Of a stretch of DNA of 64,000 nt, positions 36,893-48,762 are shown in pieces. This DNA is from Apostichopus japonicus (taxonomy: Eukaryota > Echinodermata > Holothuroidea > Aspidochirotida > Stichopodidae). Position 1 is the first letter of the stretch. Every line of letters starts with the position of its first letter. Under the pieces are notes generated by a model, which saw only the letters and a list, made by a program, of their open reading frames with translations, did not search any database and had not been told where the DNA came from. The stretch spans positions 3,677,501 through 3,741,500 of the forward strand of contig NC_092577.1 in NCBI RefSeq assembly GCF_037975245.1, read 5' to 3'. The position numbers and the translations under genes were made by a program.

Positions 36893-39129
36893 TAGGCTGG
36901 TCGTTGGCATTCATCACTAAAGAATTCATAAATAGAATGGTCTCTATCTATAGTGTACAACTTTCCAGAAGTCAACGTAGTCACTGCTATTCTCTCTGTT
37001 TTGTCTTCCTTGAAAGTGAAAACACAACGCGCATCTCCCTTCAGGGGTATCGTTGTCAATAATTCCTCGCAATCCTGGTTATACTGCGACATGAAACGTG
37101 TCAACTGATGACCGTTGCTTTTCAACCATATAATATAGACGTAACCATAGATGTCCGTACATACACTGAGCGGTTGCAACTGACCTTTTCCAATATCTGG
37201 TTTGGTGAATTCATTTGTAAGCTTGCCCTCTGATCCATCTATTGCAACTGCACAAGCGTTCTTGCCACTGTAGTCACAAACCAGGAGTCTACCTGCATGA
37301 ATCGCAATATCCATACAGTAACGTATTTCATCTGGTAGAGTTATGGTGCGACGGTAAGCCAGCTGGTAATCAAATACATAAACATGTCTACTGTTCGTAC
37401 CAACAATGATGAGTTTGTTAGCTGGGTCAGTAGCTATACAATACACTCTTTGACCTACAGACCAACCTTCGACAATGCCGTTGATGTTTTTTGTAAGGTA
37501 GGACCCATCTTGAATGTTGTATAGACCAATTTCATCGGGTACGCAAACTGTTGCGATTTTGTCTTCTGAAATGAAACTGCAAAATCGATTAGGGAACAAC
37601 GAAATCACTTTTGGCCTTGTAATCTTTTGCTGCCGTATAACCTGTCCGTTTCCGCTGACCACTGAAATATGTGAATATTCTTTAGTTGCGCTGCCTGTAA
37701 TAACAATTCTACCATCCGTGCTACCCGTAGCATCATCAATTGACCAACGTTTGGCCACGATATTGCCAATGCTAACGGCAACCATATTCTCTCCCGTAAT
37801 TGTTACATGATCACTTCCAAATTGTTCAAAATCATCGGCAATAAAATCAGACAAAGGTTCTAGATCTGGAAAATCTGTTTTTAATTCCTCAATTAGAAAT
37901 CCACAAGCTGATTTAATACTCCAGAGATACCGGGCGTCCGACCAATCGTCGTTGGAATGAAGTAGATGTGACAATGTTTCTCTGAAGTTACCATGCCGCT
38001 CTCGAATTAACTCGACATTTGTTAACACCTCCCGTAGCTCTCGTTTATTTTTCTGCACGAGAAAATCTACAGTTCGAATGCTCTCTTTCAAATATTCAAT
38101 TAATCTCTCCAACTTCTGCAACCGTTTTTCTTTCTCTAACTGGTAATTTTTCTCAACCAGTGCAATTTGATCTGAGAACATTCTGTTCTTCTCTTTAATG
38201 ACGCCCTCACATTCCCCCAACAGCTTTTGCCTTTTTATCTCTGTTTCTCGTTTTATTTGACTACACTCTGATTTTCTTCTCTCTTCAATTTCAGATATTT
38301 TTTGTTCCATCTCATTCCTTTGTTTCTCGAGGCTGGTCTCGACTTCGTTTGATTTTTCTTTAAACTGTAAATTTAAAACAGTTTTCTTTTTTTCAGCATT
38401 ATCCATCAACTTTTGTTGAATTGATCCAACTCTTTTTGGTATCTCAGATATTTTGCTTTCATGTAGATCGAGTTCGGCAAGTTTATTGTGTAATTCATAT
38501 CGTTGTACTTCGGCAATATGAGATGCGTTTATCATATCATGATATCTGTGCTCACCAGAGGTGCATGCTAGGCAAATTGGTAGATTTTCACAAGTAGAAC
38601 AACATGTATGTGCGCTTTGGTTGGGATGGTTGTCACAAGTTGGAATTTGTTTACAGTAAGCTCGTTTTTCTCGCTTGAGACTTTTTACCATTAAGTTAAC
38701 AGTATTTGGTTTATGATGTACATACATGTCTGCCTGCAGATGACTCTGATAACACTGGTCACATAAATAATCGTCGCATTTAAAACAGTAAGCGGGGACA
38801 TTTGATCGCTTTGAACAGCACCCACAGCGCTTGGACTGTTTCTTCACCAGTGAATTCCTCAGATATTTCACTTTAAGCACTGATGCCACTTGAAGATCAT
38901 CCTGAAATCCTCGAACACCCGACCGACGTGGCACACTGCATTTGTATTGACAGGTTGGGCATATTATTGACCCATCTTGCAAGTCCTGTTCTATTTTTAT
39001 CAAGCAATCGAGGCAGAAGCGATGAAGACATGGAAGGAGTTTCGGGTTCCTCAATTCATTCGAACACACTGCACAAATACAAAACTGCTCATCCTCTTCC
39101 CTCGGCGAGTTTTTGGAAGCCATTTTCAA
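36892..39129 (-). CDS. TRIM-C: RING/B-box/coiled-coil/beta-propeller E3 ubiquitin ligase
   Basis: A 745-residue intact single-exon protein. RING residues C19, C22, C34, H36, C39, C42, C57 and C60 give a complete C3HC4. B-box 1 starts at CGCC and ends in the HLQ...HH histidines; B-box 2 runs from CDNH to HRYH. A long, strongly charged coiled coil follows, then a propeller from about residue 455 with WSIDDATG, DEIGLYNIQDGSY, RHVYVFDYQL and CTDIYGYVYIIW motifs. The first ATG gives MKMASK; the second (residue 3) gives a start like TRIM-D (MAASK) and may be the real one. It is closer to TRIM-D than to A or B. Role: predicted ubiquitin ligase, with substrate choice likely by the propeller. No partner is suggested by the neighbours. 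Confidence 0.93.
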   Translation of the reverse strand: MKMASKNSPREEDEQFCICAVCSNELRNPKLLPCLHRFCLDCLIKIEQDLQDGSIICPTCQYKCSVPRRSGVRGFQDDLQVASVLKVKYLRNSLVKKQSKRCGCCSKRSNVPAYCFKCDDYLCDQCYQSHLQADMYVHHKPNTVNLMVKSLKREKRAYCKQIPTCDNHPNQSAHTCCSTCENLPICLACTSGEHRYHDMINASHIAEVQRYELHNKLAELDLHESKISEIPKRVGSIQQKLMDNAEKKKTVLNLQFKEKSNEVETSLEKQRNEMEQKISEIEERRKSECSQIKRETEIKRQKLLGECEGVIKEKNRMFSDQIALVEKNYQLEKEKRLQKLERLIEYLKESIRTVDFLVQKNKRELREVLTNVELIRERHGNFRETLSHLLHSNDDWSDARYLWSIKSACGFLIEELKTDFPDLEPLSDFIADDFEQFGSDHVTITGENMVAVSIGNIVAKRWSIDDATGSTDGRIVITGSATKEYSHISVVSGNGQVIRQQKITRPKVISLFPNRFCSFISEDKIATVCVPDEIGLYNIQDGSYLTKNINGIVEGWSVGQRVYCIATDPANKLIIVGTNSRHVYVFDYQLAYRRTITLPDEIRYCMDIAIHAGRLLVCDYSGKNACAVAIDGSEGKLTNEFTKPDIGKGQLQPLSVCTDIYGYVYIIWLKSNGHQLTRFMSQYNQDCEELLTTIPLKGDARCVFTFKEDKTERIAVTTLTSGKLYTIDRDHSIYEFFSDECQRPA

Positions 39130-41645
39130 AATGGGACAGAACTCTGCGAGATATAATGATGGAAAGGTATGAATATGTATTTCAATGTTCTCAGTTTTCT
39201 CTTCTTTCTCTTTTATTACTAGCTATCAAGATCTTTTGAAAATAGTTGCCATTTCGTAGACGAATTTGTCTGTATGTCAGGTAAATTCTACTACTTTAAA
39301 TCACAACGACAAGAAGTTGTAGCATTTGGAAGTGTCCCAAATAGTGACTTTAACAATTCAGGCAAATTTAAGAATGACGTAAATTGGCCCGTATTTGATG
39401 GTGGCATGCTCGCACTGGAATGTATTGCATGAGCATCCTTTGTAGTTAAGGCAAGTACTATTGCGAGTTTGTGAATCAGCATAGTACCGGTATGGGTTAA
39501 GGGACGGTTGGAGTAAAATGTTTGAATCTCCCGCTCCCTCTATCTCGCTCCCCCTCCCCCTCCCTGACCCCAAGCCACCCCTCCCCCCCCCAAAGAAAAA
39601 CCCTGTCATGTGACAAAGCAAGAATATTTGTATTTAAACATCGGGAATTTGAAATTGTTTGAGCTTAAGCGATAATGGAATTCACATGATTGAACAAATG
39701 AGGACTTTCAAACAGGCTGACTCGTTAGACAAACATGTAGCTCACCTAACAGGGTAAGCACATCAAATCAATCATTAATCGATCATTATAAGACTAATGG
39801 GAAATGCGCAAGAGGCAAAGCCGGTAGCGATACCGTCAAGTATACACCTACTATGTGATAATTGTAACAATATCCCTAACTGCCAATTCTAACTATACTT
39901 AAGCAAGTTGTTGGTAAACGTTTAGAAGCTAACACGCAAGTAATACAGCAACTAACCTGTAACGTTTGCCTACTATCATACGTCGAAATTTCAAATCCCC
40001 TCTCTTGTCCTGTACTTTTAAACCAATTGCATATGTTAGTCTAGAACACACCCGATTCTCATGCATGGCTTGGTAACGTTGAGTACCCGTGAATCAGTTA
40101 AAAATGATGTGTGTTATAATTCCTTAACATGTACCACATAAAAGACCAGTTACCACTAAGAAGGACATATGAGCAGAGAATCCTAAACACACAATTATGT
40201 GCATAATGATTGACTGGACTAGCCAGACTATTCTAAAGTTTTCGTCAAAGACTTCGTCCACATTTTAACAGAAAGTGGATAACTCTTCACTTCGAAACGC
40301 TTAAAATCTTGCATTTTTGAATCTTTTGAACAAGGTATACTTACTAGTCAAATATAGGGACAGTTGTATGGACTCCTAACCAGTCATTAGTTGAAAAAGC
40401 CGTTGAGTAATGAATTCGTCTGTTAGTAAGGTTCACACCGTAGCTTTTACATGTGTTACTGCGTTATAATACACTCCAGTAAGCTAACTGTTGTCTCTTA
40501 TTCACATTAGAGAAACTTTGCGTTACCTAAGAAGCATTTGCGAGTTAAAGTAAAGTAGTTAGCTGTTACGAACGACTGCATTCAATGGACCAGTCATTGC
40601 TTCTAAAGTATAACACCATTTGGTTGATTGCTCAATTGATATGCATCGATAACTTCAAGGCATTGTTAGGTATAAAAACAAACTTTTTCGTCATAGACGA
40701 ATCAAATAGCATAGTAAACTGGGACCTAACACCGTACTGTATGATTAATATGACGGTATCGACTCTTACAGTTTTTATACATAGTGAAATAATCAGGTAA
40801 ATACCAATTAAAGTGATCAGCTCACGTAGAAGTATGGGATACACATATGTTCAATATACTCTATTAGGCTCCTTTAAAATTCCTTCAAGGTATAGTACCC
40901 TGGAGAAATTGCTTAAAAATGACGACGACATTTCAGACGTCGGGTGTAATTTTCTCTATGTAGGTGTAGCTTTTATAGGCTCCTTGGAGGAAATTGATAA
41001 TTAATGGTCATATTTTCATTGGTTGAGCTTTATTCCACTAAAATTCCTAAGGTAAACGATATTCCACAATATTAACATCCAATAGCATTCCGGCAAGTTT
41101 TGCACTAAAATTGTTGTGCTAAAATAATGGAAACGTCACATTGGCTATTCCGAGACATGTGGCGGCGCTTAAGTACAAGATTCAAGATTTCTAAAGATAT
41201 TGGATATACTTTATAAGTCAAATTCAGCCGAGGATAGTTACAAAAGGCAAACATCTTGATCCACCCTCAATCCCAGTATCCTAACGTTAAGAGTACAGTC
41301 GTGTGGTCGCGAAGAAAAGGTATCACCAGTCCCTTTGAAGGGAATAGACACTACGAAGTACACATGGCAGCCTATTGGTCGAAAGTTGGTGAGCAATCTA
41401 CTCTGATTCCGCAAAGAACATGTAATTTGTCTATGATCTAAACCAAAGGAAACCGAAGATATTCATGCATTTATGCAACACAAGACCTTTAATGCGAAAG
41501 AATCCAGGTCAACGTATTAACGGCTTTTGTTCCCTTTTATACTGAACAAAGCGTGTCTACCTTTGTATCGACACTACTATACCACAACTACATTGCACAA
41601 TACACAGACGTATAGGTATACGAAACCATATTAGTTCAAATCCCA
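39130..41645. other. Intergenic, no gene seen
   Basis: Upstream of TRIM-C. A C-rich tract runs 39545-39592. Otherwise this is AT-rich unique-looking sequence with only short frames. Confidence 0.55.
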
Positions 41646-41649
41646 TTCC

Positions 41650-41975
41650 TTGTTCAGTTCAACCGATTCACACAGAGATTACAGTTACAAATGTAAATCT
41701 TAACACTTTGTGCCACAGCAAAACTGGATCGTGCTGACAAATCGGTATAGTATGTGCGATTAGGTTTACAGTAAGAACTGAGGATATGTGTTATCGCAAC
41801 AAATGCATCAAACTGGACTTGTTGAGATTACACGTATCCCCAGTTCTTACTGTAATCCTAATAGCACATGGTACTGATTTTTAGCACAATCCAGTTTTTA
41901 CTTTGGTACAAAACTTCAAGATGTACAGTTGTAGTTTACTGTGTTCTCTGTGTGTATCGGATGTTCAGTTACACT
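41650..41975. mobile_element. Foldback (inverted-repeat) element
   Basis: Two arms of about 140 bp in opposite orientation around a spacer of roughly 48 bp. The inner arms are 41721-41784 and 41839-41897 (markers aaactggat...gtgct, tacagtaagaactg). The outer parts also match: cacacagaga near 41672 against the reverse of 41958-41967, and tgtaaatctta near 41691 against 41921. Arm identity is about 80% by eye. It encodes nothing and looks like a foldback MITE; the exact ends and target duplication are not clear. Confidence 0.75.
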
Positions 41976-42239
41976 GCGACGGTGAAGTTTAAGTTTACGT
42001 TTATTAACAATTCAGGATAAAGTACATATTTATAAAGAGGATGTAAAACATAGTTAATAGTTAAAAGCTTAAAATGGTTAAACAGAAAGGACGATATGTA
42101 GACAAATAAATTTGAAGTCGATGAAAGAATTAAGTAAATTTCGAGGCATAACACCCGAACCAAAATCGCAGCCCTGTAAATAGAAGAATTTCTTAAACGT
42201 ACAGTTCGAAACTTCAGTGTTATGGTCCTATTTCTTAAA

Positions 42240-42815
42240 TTGTAACTATGTCCTGTCGAAGAAGTGTATGCAGCTCATCATGAAACACAGGTGTTTCTCG
42301 TCTCTATGAATTTTATTAGCAAGCATTTGAAAATCTCTCATAGCTACATTGTTAACTTGGTGAATAAGGGTATTTAAATCAAAGCTAAGTATTGTGGTAC
42401 AGTAGTGCAACAAGGCTTTATTTTTATCTGATCCTTTTTTAATAAAAAAAAAATGGTACCAGACTGGAACAGCTAAGATAAAACTAATTAAAATGTAGGT
42501 ATTAAATGCTTCCATTCTTACTTCTAACATGAAACATGGCACAATAAAAGATCAAGAAGATATGTTATATTACACCCCCTTTTAGAATTCTAAAAATATG
42601 ACATGTAAAACTAAGTTTATTGTCAATACACACCCCTAAATACATTGTATGTTCTGTTTGGACACCATCAGTACCTTGTATCACAGTGTTCTCGCGTTCG
42701 TGGTAGGTAAGATCTCATATTTAATATTAGTATTTCCGAATACCATTTCTTTACATTTCTTTGAGTTCAGTGGTAAATTCTTTTTATCACAGAAAATGAC
42801 AACACGAGATACAAC
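42240..42815 (-). mobile_element. Degenerate LINE reverse transcriptase fragment
   Basis: Minus-strand translation shows LINE RT blocks in two frames: NLPLNSKKCKEMVFG (around 42740-42785) and, after a frame change, MYLGVCIDNKLSF (42609-42650). These match the KCKEM and LGV-D-L-W/F blocks of CR1/jockey-like RTs. Several stops lie between and after them, so it is inactive. The boundaries are approximate. Confidence 0.65.
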
Positions 42816-43790
42816 AGATCAATAATTACTCTGATCCACATGATTTGATGATTTTAGATAATCTACCGGAGATAAAAGTTTAAAGATTTAAATTTGATGA
42901 CAAGCAATAAGATTGCGATCTGACTCCGTCAGTATCAATAGCACACATCAATGCTAATAATGGACCACCCAGGGGAACCCAACACTTATCAAAGGTGGGA
43001 CCAAATTCTAGAATTATCTCCGACTGGTTTAGGTAGTATTGGGCACCTTAATGGAAGGTGCAAAGGCAGATCAAATACGCAATCAATGGCACAGTGTCAC
43101 TCTGGGCTCGTTGATTCCCATGTAGGGGTCCTCTAAACAAGGGGAACAAAAATCAAAGTCAACCTGAGGCATATAAATTAACTACTAATTAATAGGCTAT
43201 AAATTAAGTCTATAATTAGGTTAAACGCAAAGACTGCTGAAGATCTTCCCCATCTTTCTACAATTAACGATTGCGATGGGGCCTTGCCACCCCCCCCCCT
43301 TCCAGTACCCAACTCGGCTACCCTTTACGCAAGTCCTCTAGCTGCACTGCTGTATTTTATAATCGAAGCAACGGACGGAAACGCATCAACATGCATCATT
43401 TCACAAGCTGTTATAACCTGTTTTTCAAAAATTAAGGCTTTATTATCCATCATAAAGGACAATCCATAGGGAAAAATTCTGACAAAAGAGAAACACATTT
43501 TTAGCACCCTGAAGAAATGAACATCGAATACTTAGACGGCGCTCTCGACATATTGATATTCGCAATTTTCCCAGTCGGTATAATAAGTGAACTTGAAGCA
43601 AACTAATGTTGTGTCATAGCTGCATACGGACAGCAAAAATGTTTTTTTTTTCAACAAATATATATATATATATATATTTCAAGAGTTCCATGCAATTACG
43701 TATAGCAGAACAGTTTACATGACTGTTTTTTATTATCTCTCAAGGCGGGATCAATTCTGCGCTTGATTCAAAATAATTCTGCTGCACCGT
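42816..43790. other. Intergenic, no gene seen
   Basis: Downstream of TRIM-D. It has a C-run at 43291-43299 and a TA run at 43660-43677. No exon recognised. Confidence 0.5.
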
Positions 43791-43794
43791 CCTC

Positions 43795-46008
43795 CTAACA
43801 AGATTCATAGATAGCATCCTCCCTTTCAATGATCTGCAATTGTCCCGACATCAATGTAGCCACTGCTAATTTCTCAGATTTGCCTACATTGAATGTAGCT
43901 ACACACCGAGAATCGTCTTCGAGTCTTATTGATGTCAATAACTCAACACCATCTTGACTGTACTGCGACAAAACACGTGTCAATTGACCACGGAAGCTCT
44001 TCACCCATATAATATAGACGGCATTGTTAACGTCTGTACAAACACTGAGAGGTTGCAACTCATCTTCCGCTTTGCCCGGTTTGGGGAATTCATGAATGAC
44101 GGTACCCTTTGATTCCTCTGTGGCCACTGTGTATGCCTTTTGACCACCGTAGTCACAAATTATTAGTGCCCCGCTATAAACAGCAATATCTCTAGGATAA
44201 CAGATATAACCTGTATCTGGTAGTGTTATGGTGTGACTGTAATTCAGCTGATCATCAAAGACATATACATCTCTACTGTTGGTTCCAACAATGATGTGAT
44301 TGTTGGTTGGATCAGTAGTAACACAGTAAACACTTCGACCAACACACCAACTGTCGACGCAGTCGCTGATTATTTTTTTCTTGTAGGATCCATCTCGAAT
44401 ATTGTAAAGACCTACTTCATCTGGTATACATGCTGTTGCGATTTGAAGCTTTGAAAAGAAACTGCAGAAGCGATTAGGGAACGATGGAACCTTTTTGGGT
44501 CTCCTTATTCGATCCTGTCGTACTATCTGCCCTTTTGCGTTGATAACTGAAATATGTGAATATTCGTGAGTTGCACACCCTGTGATGACAATGCGACCAT
44601 CTTCGCTGCGTGTTACATCATCTACCCAAAAACCTTGGGTTTTTATGTCATCGATATCAACAACAGTAAAATTCTCATTCATGACTTTTAATTTATCATG
44701 ATCGTCATAGTCGATTATGTCACCAATGAAAAGGTCGGATAACGATTCCATCTCTGGAAAATCGTACTGTGTATCCTTGATTAAATAATTAGAGGATGTT
44801 ACTACGTCAGGTAGATAACGGATGTCCGACCAATCGTCTTTAGAGGCAAGGATGTAGGATGCCGTCTCTGTAAAGTTCACGTATCGCTGGAGCGTCTTCT
44901 CTACAAGAGCCAATGTCTGTTGGAGATCTTTTTCATTTTTCTTCATTTGATTCTCTACGGTAAGAGTGAGATGTTTCATGTTATCCTTTATATTTTCGAA
45001 TTTTTGAATCATGGTCCTTTTCTCAGTAACGTGATTTTGCTTTATCTGTTCAATTTGATCGGAAAACTTCTTCTTCTTCTCTTCGATGATGCCCTCGCAT
45101 TCCTCTAAGAGTTTTTGCATTTTTTTCTCTGTCTCTAGTCTTACTTGACTACACTCAGTTTTTCTTCTTTTTTCGATTTCAGTAATTTTCTGCTGCATCT
45201 GAGACTGTTGTGTTTCGATGTTTGCTTGGATTTTATTTGCTTGTTTTTCATACTGTGATTTCAAACTGACCTTCTTCCTTGCCACGTTATCTCGAAGTGT
45301 TTTTCGAATAGTCTCAATTTTCTGTGGCAACTCAAATAGTTTTGATTCATGACGACTTAGCTCAGCAAACCTCTCTTCTAGTTGAAACCTGATTGATTTA
45401 GCCAAATCAGTTACGTTGACTGTGTCGTGTCGTCTGTGCAGCCCACACTTACATCCATCACAGACTGGTGTATTGTCGCAAGTGCTGCAACAAAATTGGG
45501 CAGGTTGTGTTGGATGGGCTAGACACGCCAGTAGTTCTTTAGCGTGTGCTAATTTTGTTGGTGTTACTCTCTTTTCCATCAAGTTAATTGTTTGTTGTTT
45601 ATGAGTTTTAAATTTTTTCTTTTGAAGATGATATTGAAAACACTTATCGCATAGGTAGTCCTCACATTGAAAGCAGTAGGCTGAGAGCGATGTTCGTAAG
45701 GAACAGCATGTACAGACCTTGAAGGGTTCCCTCTCAAGTGCGCATCGCAACTCTTTCACATGCAGCATGTATTTCGTTTGGAGGTCATCCTGAAGTCCAT
45801 TTACTCCAGAATTTGGTATCCTACATTTATATTGACAGACTGGACAGGTGATTGACCACTGGCGTAGTGTCTGGTCTAATTTTATCAAGCAATCCCGACA
45901 GAATCGATGAAGACAAGGGAGCAGTTTCGGCTCTTTCAGTTCATTCAAGCATACTGCGCAATTAAAGAAAATCATATCCGTTCTCTCCGTTGCTTTGCTG
46001 GCGGCCAT
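43795..46008 (-). CDS. TRIM-D: RING/B-box/coiled-coil/beta-propeller E3 ubiquitin ligase
   Basis: A 737-residue intact single-exon protein. RING C17, C20, C32, H34, C37, C40, C55, C58 is complete. B-box 1 (CTCC...HLQ...H) and B-box 2 (CLAH...CC..C...HRRH) follow, then a Lys/Glu/Gln-rich coiled coil from about 210 to 380 and a propeller from about 455 to the end (GFWVDDVTRS, DEVGLYNIRDGSY, RDVYVFDDQLNYS, CTDVNNAVYIIW). Start: the first ATG, 16 codons before the first RING cysteine. It shares more phrases with TRIM-C (ICLIK/CQYKC type) than with A/B. Predicted cytoplasmic ubiquitin ligase; the substrate is unknown. Confidence 0.93.
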   Translation of the reverse strand: MAASKATERTDMIFFNCAVCLNELKEPKLLPCLHRFCRDCLIKLDQTLRQWSITCPVCQYKCRIPNSGVNGLQDDLQTKYMLHVKELRCALEREPFKVCTCCSLRTSLSAYCFQCEDYLCDKCFQYHLQKKKFKTHKQQTINLMEKRVTPTKLAHAKELLACLAHPTQPAQFCCSTCDNTPVCDGCKCGLHRRHDTVNVTDLAKSIRFQLEERFAELSRHESKLFELPQKIETIRKTLRDNVARKKVSLKSQYEKQANKIQANIETQQSQMQQKITEIEKRRKTECSQVRLETEKKMQKLLEECEGIIEEKKKKFSDQIEQIKQNHVTEKRTMIQKFENIKDNMKHLTLTVENQMKKNEKDLQQTLALVEKTLQRYVNFTETASYILASKDDWSDIRYLPDVVTSSNYLIKDTQYDFPEMESLSDLFIGDIIDYDDHDKLKVMNENFTVVDIDDIKTQGFWVDDVTRSEDGRIVITGCATHEYSHISVINAKGQIVRQDRIRRPKKVPSFPNRFCSFFSKLQIATACIPDEVGLYNIRDGSYKKKIISDCVDSWCVGRSVYCVTTDPTNNHIIVGTNSRDVYVFDDQLNYSHTITLPDTGYICYPRDIAVYSGALIICDYGGQKAYTVATEESKGTVIHEFPKPGKAEDELQPLSVCTDVNNAVYIIWVKSFRGQLTRVLSQYSQDGVELLTSIRLEDDSRCVATFNVGKSEKLAVATLMSGQLQIIEREDAIYESC

Positions 46009-46019
46009 TTCTGTCTGAG

Positions 46020-48630
46020 AACGAAAAAAAGTAATATAAATATATCTATTGGATTAAAAAGCGAATTTCATTCTATGTTGTATCAAGAGAAAGTTACACA
46101 GTTGTGACCGTTATAGATACATTGCGGGCACTACTATTCGTAAGCAACAATCAAATTTTAACATGATTCTGCCAATCGTCAATGAAACATATCAAAGTGT
46201 TAGAGTGTACACTTAATGAAGTATTTCAACAACTAAGGCATTAAATTAAAAAGTCTTTGGGTGTCTTACAAGAAATTTGTAATGCTGACGAACGTACGAC
46301 ACTCCTGCAGCGAAATTATTGCCAGGTCCATCAAATAATTAACTTGTAATCTTAAAGAAACGTATCATTGTATGTTTCAAACACTCATGTTAGCATATAT
46401 TCCAATTGCTTTGAGCAAACAATACAAGTATGTTACTTTTGACAAAGTGACCAAAAGTTAAGATACAGTCAGCTACTTGTCATGTCATTCATTCATGACA
46501 TCTTTAGTGAGTTGAATCCATTAAAAAGAAAATTATCATTCGTAAGGTTTCCTTCGTTTAAAGTATTACCAAATGTATCTTTGTCCATGACGTCCACAAA
46601 AGACAAAAACATGACATAATTATAACTAGTATACATAACGTGTTATTAACAGAGCAAATAGGTGTAGTTATTAAGAGAAAAAGACCATCCAAGAAGTCTA
46701 AATTCTTCAAAAAAAGACCTCTACATGTTTATCCGAATGAAACATAAATATAATTAGGAACATGCTAAATACAATAAGATGCATTTCATGCGTATACTAT
46801 ACGGGATAAAGGATAGGATTTTAATTCAAAATTTAAGAGGTCTTGAAAACCATATATTTTCTTGCCTTAGAATATTAAACTTACTGATATTTGTTATACG
46901 GTAGTTCTCTTGTGAAACTTTCGACTCTTCGTGACAATCAGTTATAGCTGAAGTACTGTTCTTTCACTGTGTACAATGATATATATTCTTTCGGTCGGCT
47001 GTAAAAAAAATAGGCTTAAACATTATTTGGAGAGAGTTCGAGTTGCATTTGCCTTTGCTGTGGTAAATGCTCACAATACATCCGTTGGTTTTGAATCTGC
47101 AATGCTTTTTACAAGTCCAGCAAAGGAAAGAAAAAACAGTATTGTACACGAAGTGGTGGCGAACACAATATATCGTAAATCTATATTTAAATTTATATAT
47201 GTACATCACAATAGCTGCTTTTCATATTGTTTGGTGTTTGTTGGGTTTGTTGATCCTGCCACAATTGAAGAATGTTCACGCATCACTGCTTTGTAGGGTG
47301 GAGGTCTATTGAATTCATAAATGAAACTGACTTTGTTTATCCTGCAAATATTCCCTGCCAACCCAAACCAGCTCAGTTTACTTCAGTTTAGCTAATTTTA
47401 ATTGACTTAGGGCCATTTAAAGGTCACCTTAATGAACACTTAAAGTTAAATAATTATTCAAGTCTCTACTGAGTATGACGAAGCACACTTTTACCTAACT
47501 TTTGGCCAATTCTCATAGATCAAACGAATGAAAATTTAAGACAAAGGCATCGCCTGTCCGGCTTTTGTTTGTTTTTTTTTCAAATGATTAATTAGACTCA
47601 TACACGAGCAGATTATTGACTTTTCCGTTCATAACTCTGTTCGCATGGCTCCTTGCTTGGATACATATTGTCAATAATATTACATACTGTCTCTTACTCT
47701 CAAAAAGAACATATAAGCAAATACCCTGAAAACATTAATTCCTTCGCTGGCATTTGAGTCAATGGTTGAACTGAGTACAGTCACAGTGGTTCAGTGTTAA
47801 GGTACCTTTCAACAAAAATGTTGCCTACACTGAGAGTTTTCCTCTTTTTTTATTTGTATTTCCTCGATCTCTACAAATGGACAAAATGTTTGGCAATAGC
47901 AGTATTTTTGCATTATTGTGTTATTTTTTCATGATCTCAAAATAGATCTTTGCAGCTAGCTTCGGTTTGGTCGTGTTCTAATGGCATACATAACGTTGTT
48001 ATTATGATCGTGTAAGTGTGAAAGTTTTGTCAGTTTCGTGTAGATCAAACAAGAAGTTAAACAAATGTGATCCACCACAAAGGCATTTATGAAGCTCAAA
48101 GGAGGAACTGTAGAACACATGCTTGGCTGCATTGTTGATTACTTCGATTACTGTTGTTGTTCAGCAATATCACGTACACAGTATTACTCAAGTTATTATT
48201 GTCAGCTGCCACATATAGAGGCACCCGGTCTGGCGCGATATGGTTCAGTGAGATTACTTTGGAAACGGATACAATATGGAGGATCTGGAATATATATCAA
48301 TAAATAATAGACACAAAGACACAGATTGAATGTTTACCGGAGAAAAGCCTGCTCTTTCTGTATTATTTGGTGGCCTTAAAAAGAGCCGTTGAATTCAATC
48401 AATCTCTTTCATCTTGCATGACCTTGGTTCTAATGTATTGTATCTTTTGGATACATCTAGCATTCCCATCTGCAGTTTTTGTACCATTTAAGGTGGCGTG
48501 GGATTGCCCGGGGTGAGATCTTTGGTAGTTACATTTAGGTTTCATGGGTACGTTACAAAGTGGGATTGTCAGGGTGAGAAATATATATCGCACGTCCAAG
48601 CAATGCATCTAAAATATATCCCATAATATG
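46020..48630. other. Intergenic, no gene seen
   Basis: Upstream of TRIM-D. A 106-codon plus-strand frame (46976-47296) has no recognisable domain. From 48480 on, diverged pieces of the minisatellite described at 50205-51125 appear (gtacgttacaaagtggg). Confidence 0.5.
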
Positions 48631-48634
48631 ATAC

Positions 48635-48701
48635 ACGATCCTTTCTTACGATCCTTTATTACGATCCTTTCTTACGATCCTTTCTTACGATCCTTTCTTA
48701 C
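48635..48701. repeat. 13-bp minisatellite, five copies
   Basis: Five tandem copies of acgatcctttctt, one with an a for c change. Confidence 0.9.
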
Positions 48702-48762
48702 TCATTAGTATGGGCGATCTCACATGTTAAAAAGCATGTCCAGTGTATGCTTGTATAGGTAC

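Noticed and set aside
46976-47296. 106-codon plus-strand frame upstream of TRIM-D
   Set aside because: No domain, no good start context, and an overlapping frame of similar length; treated as chance.
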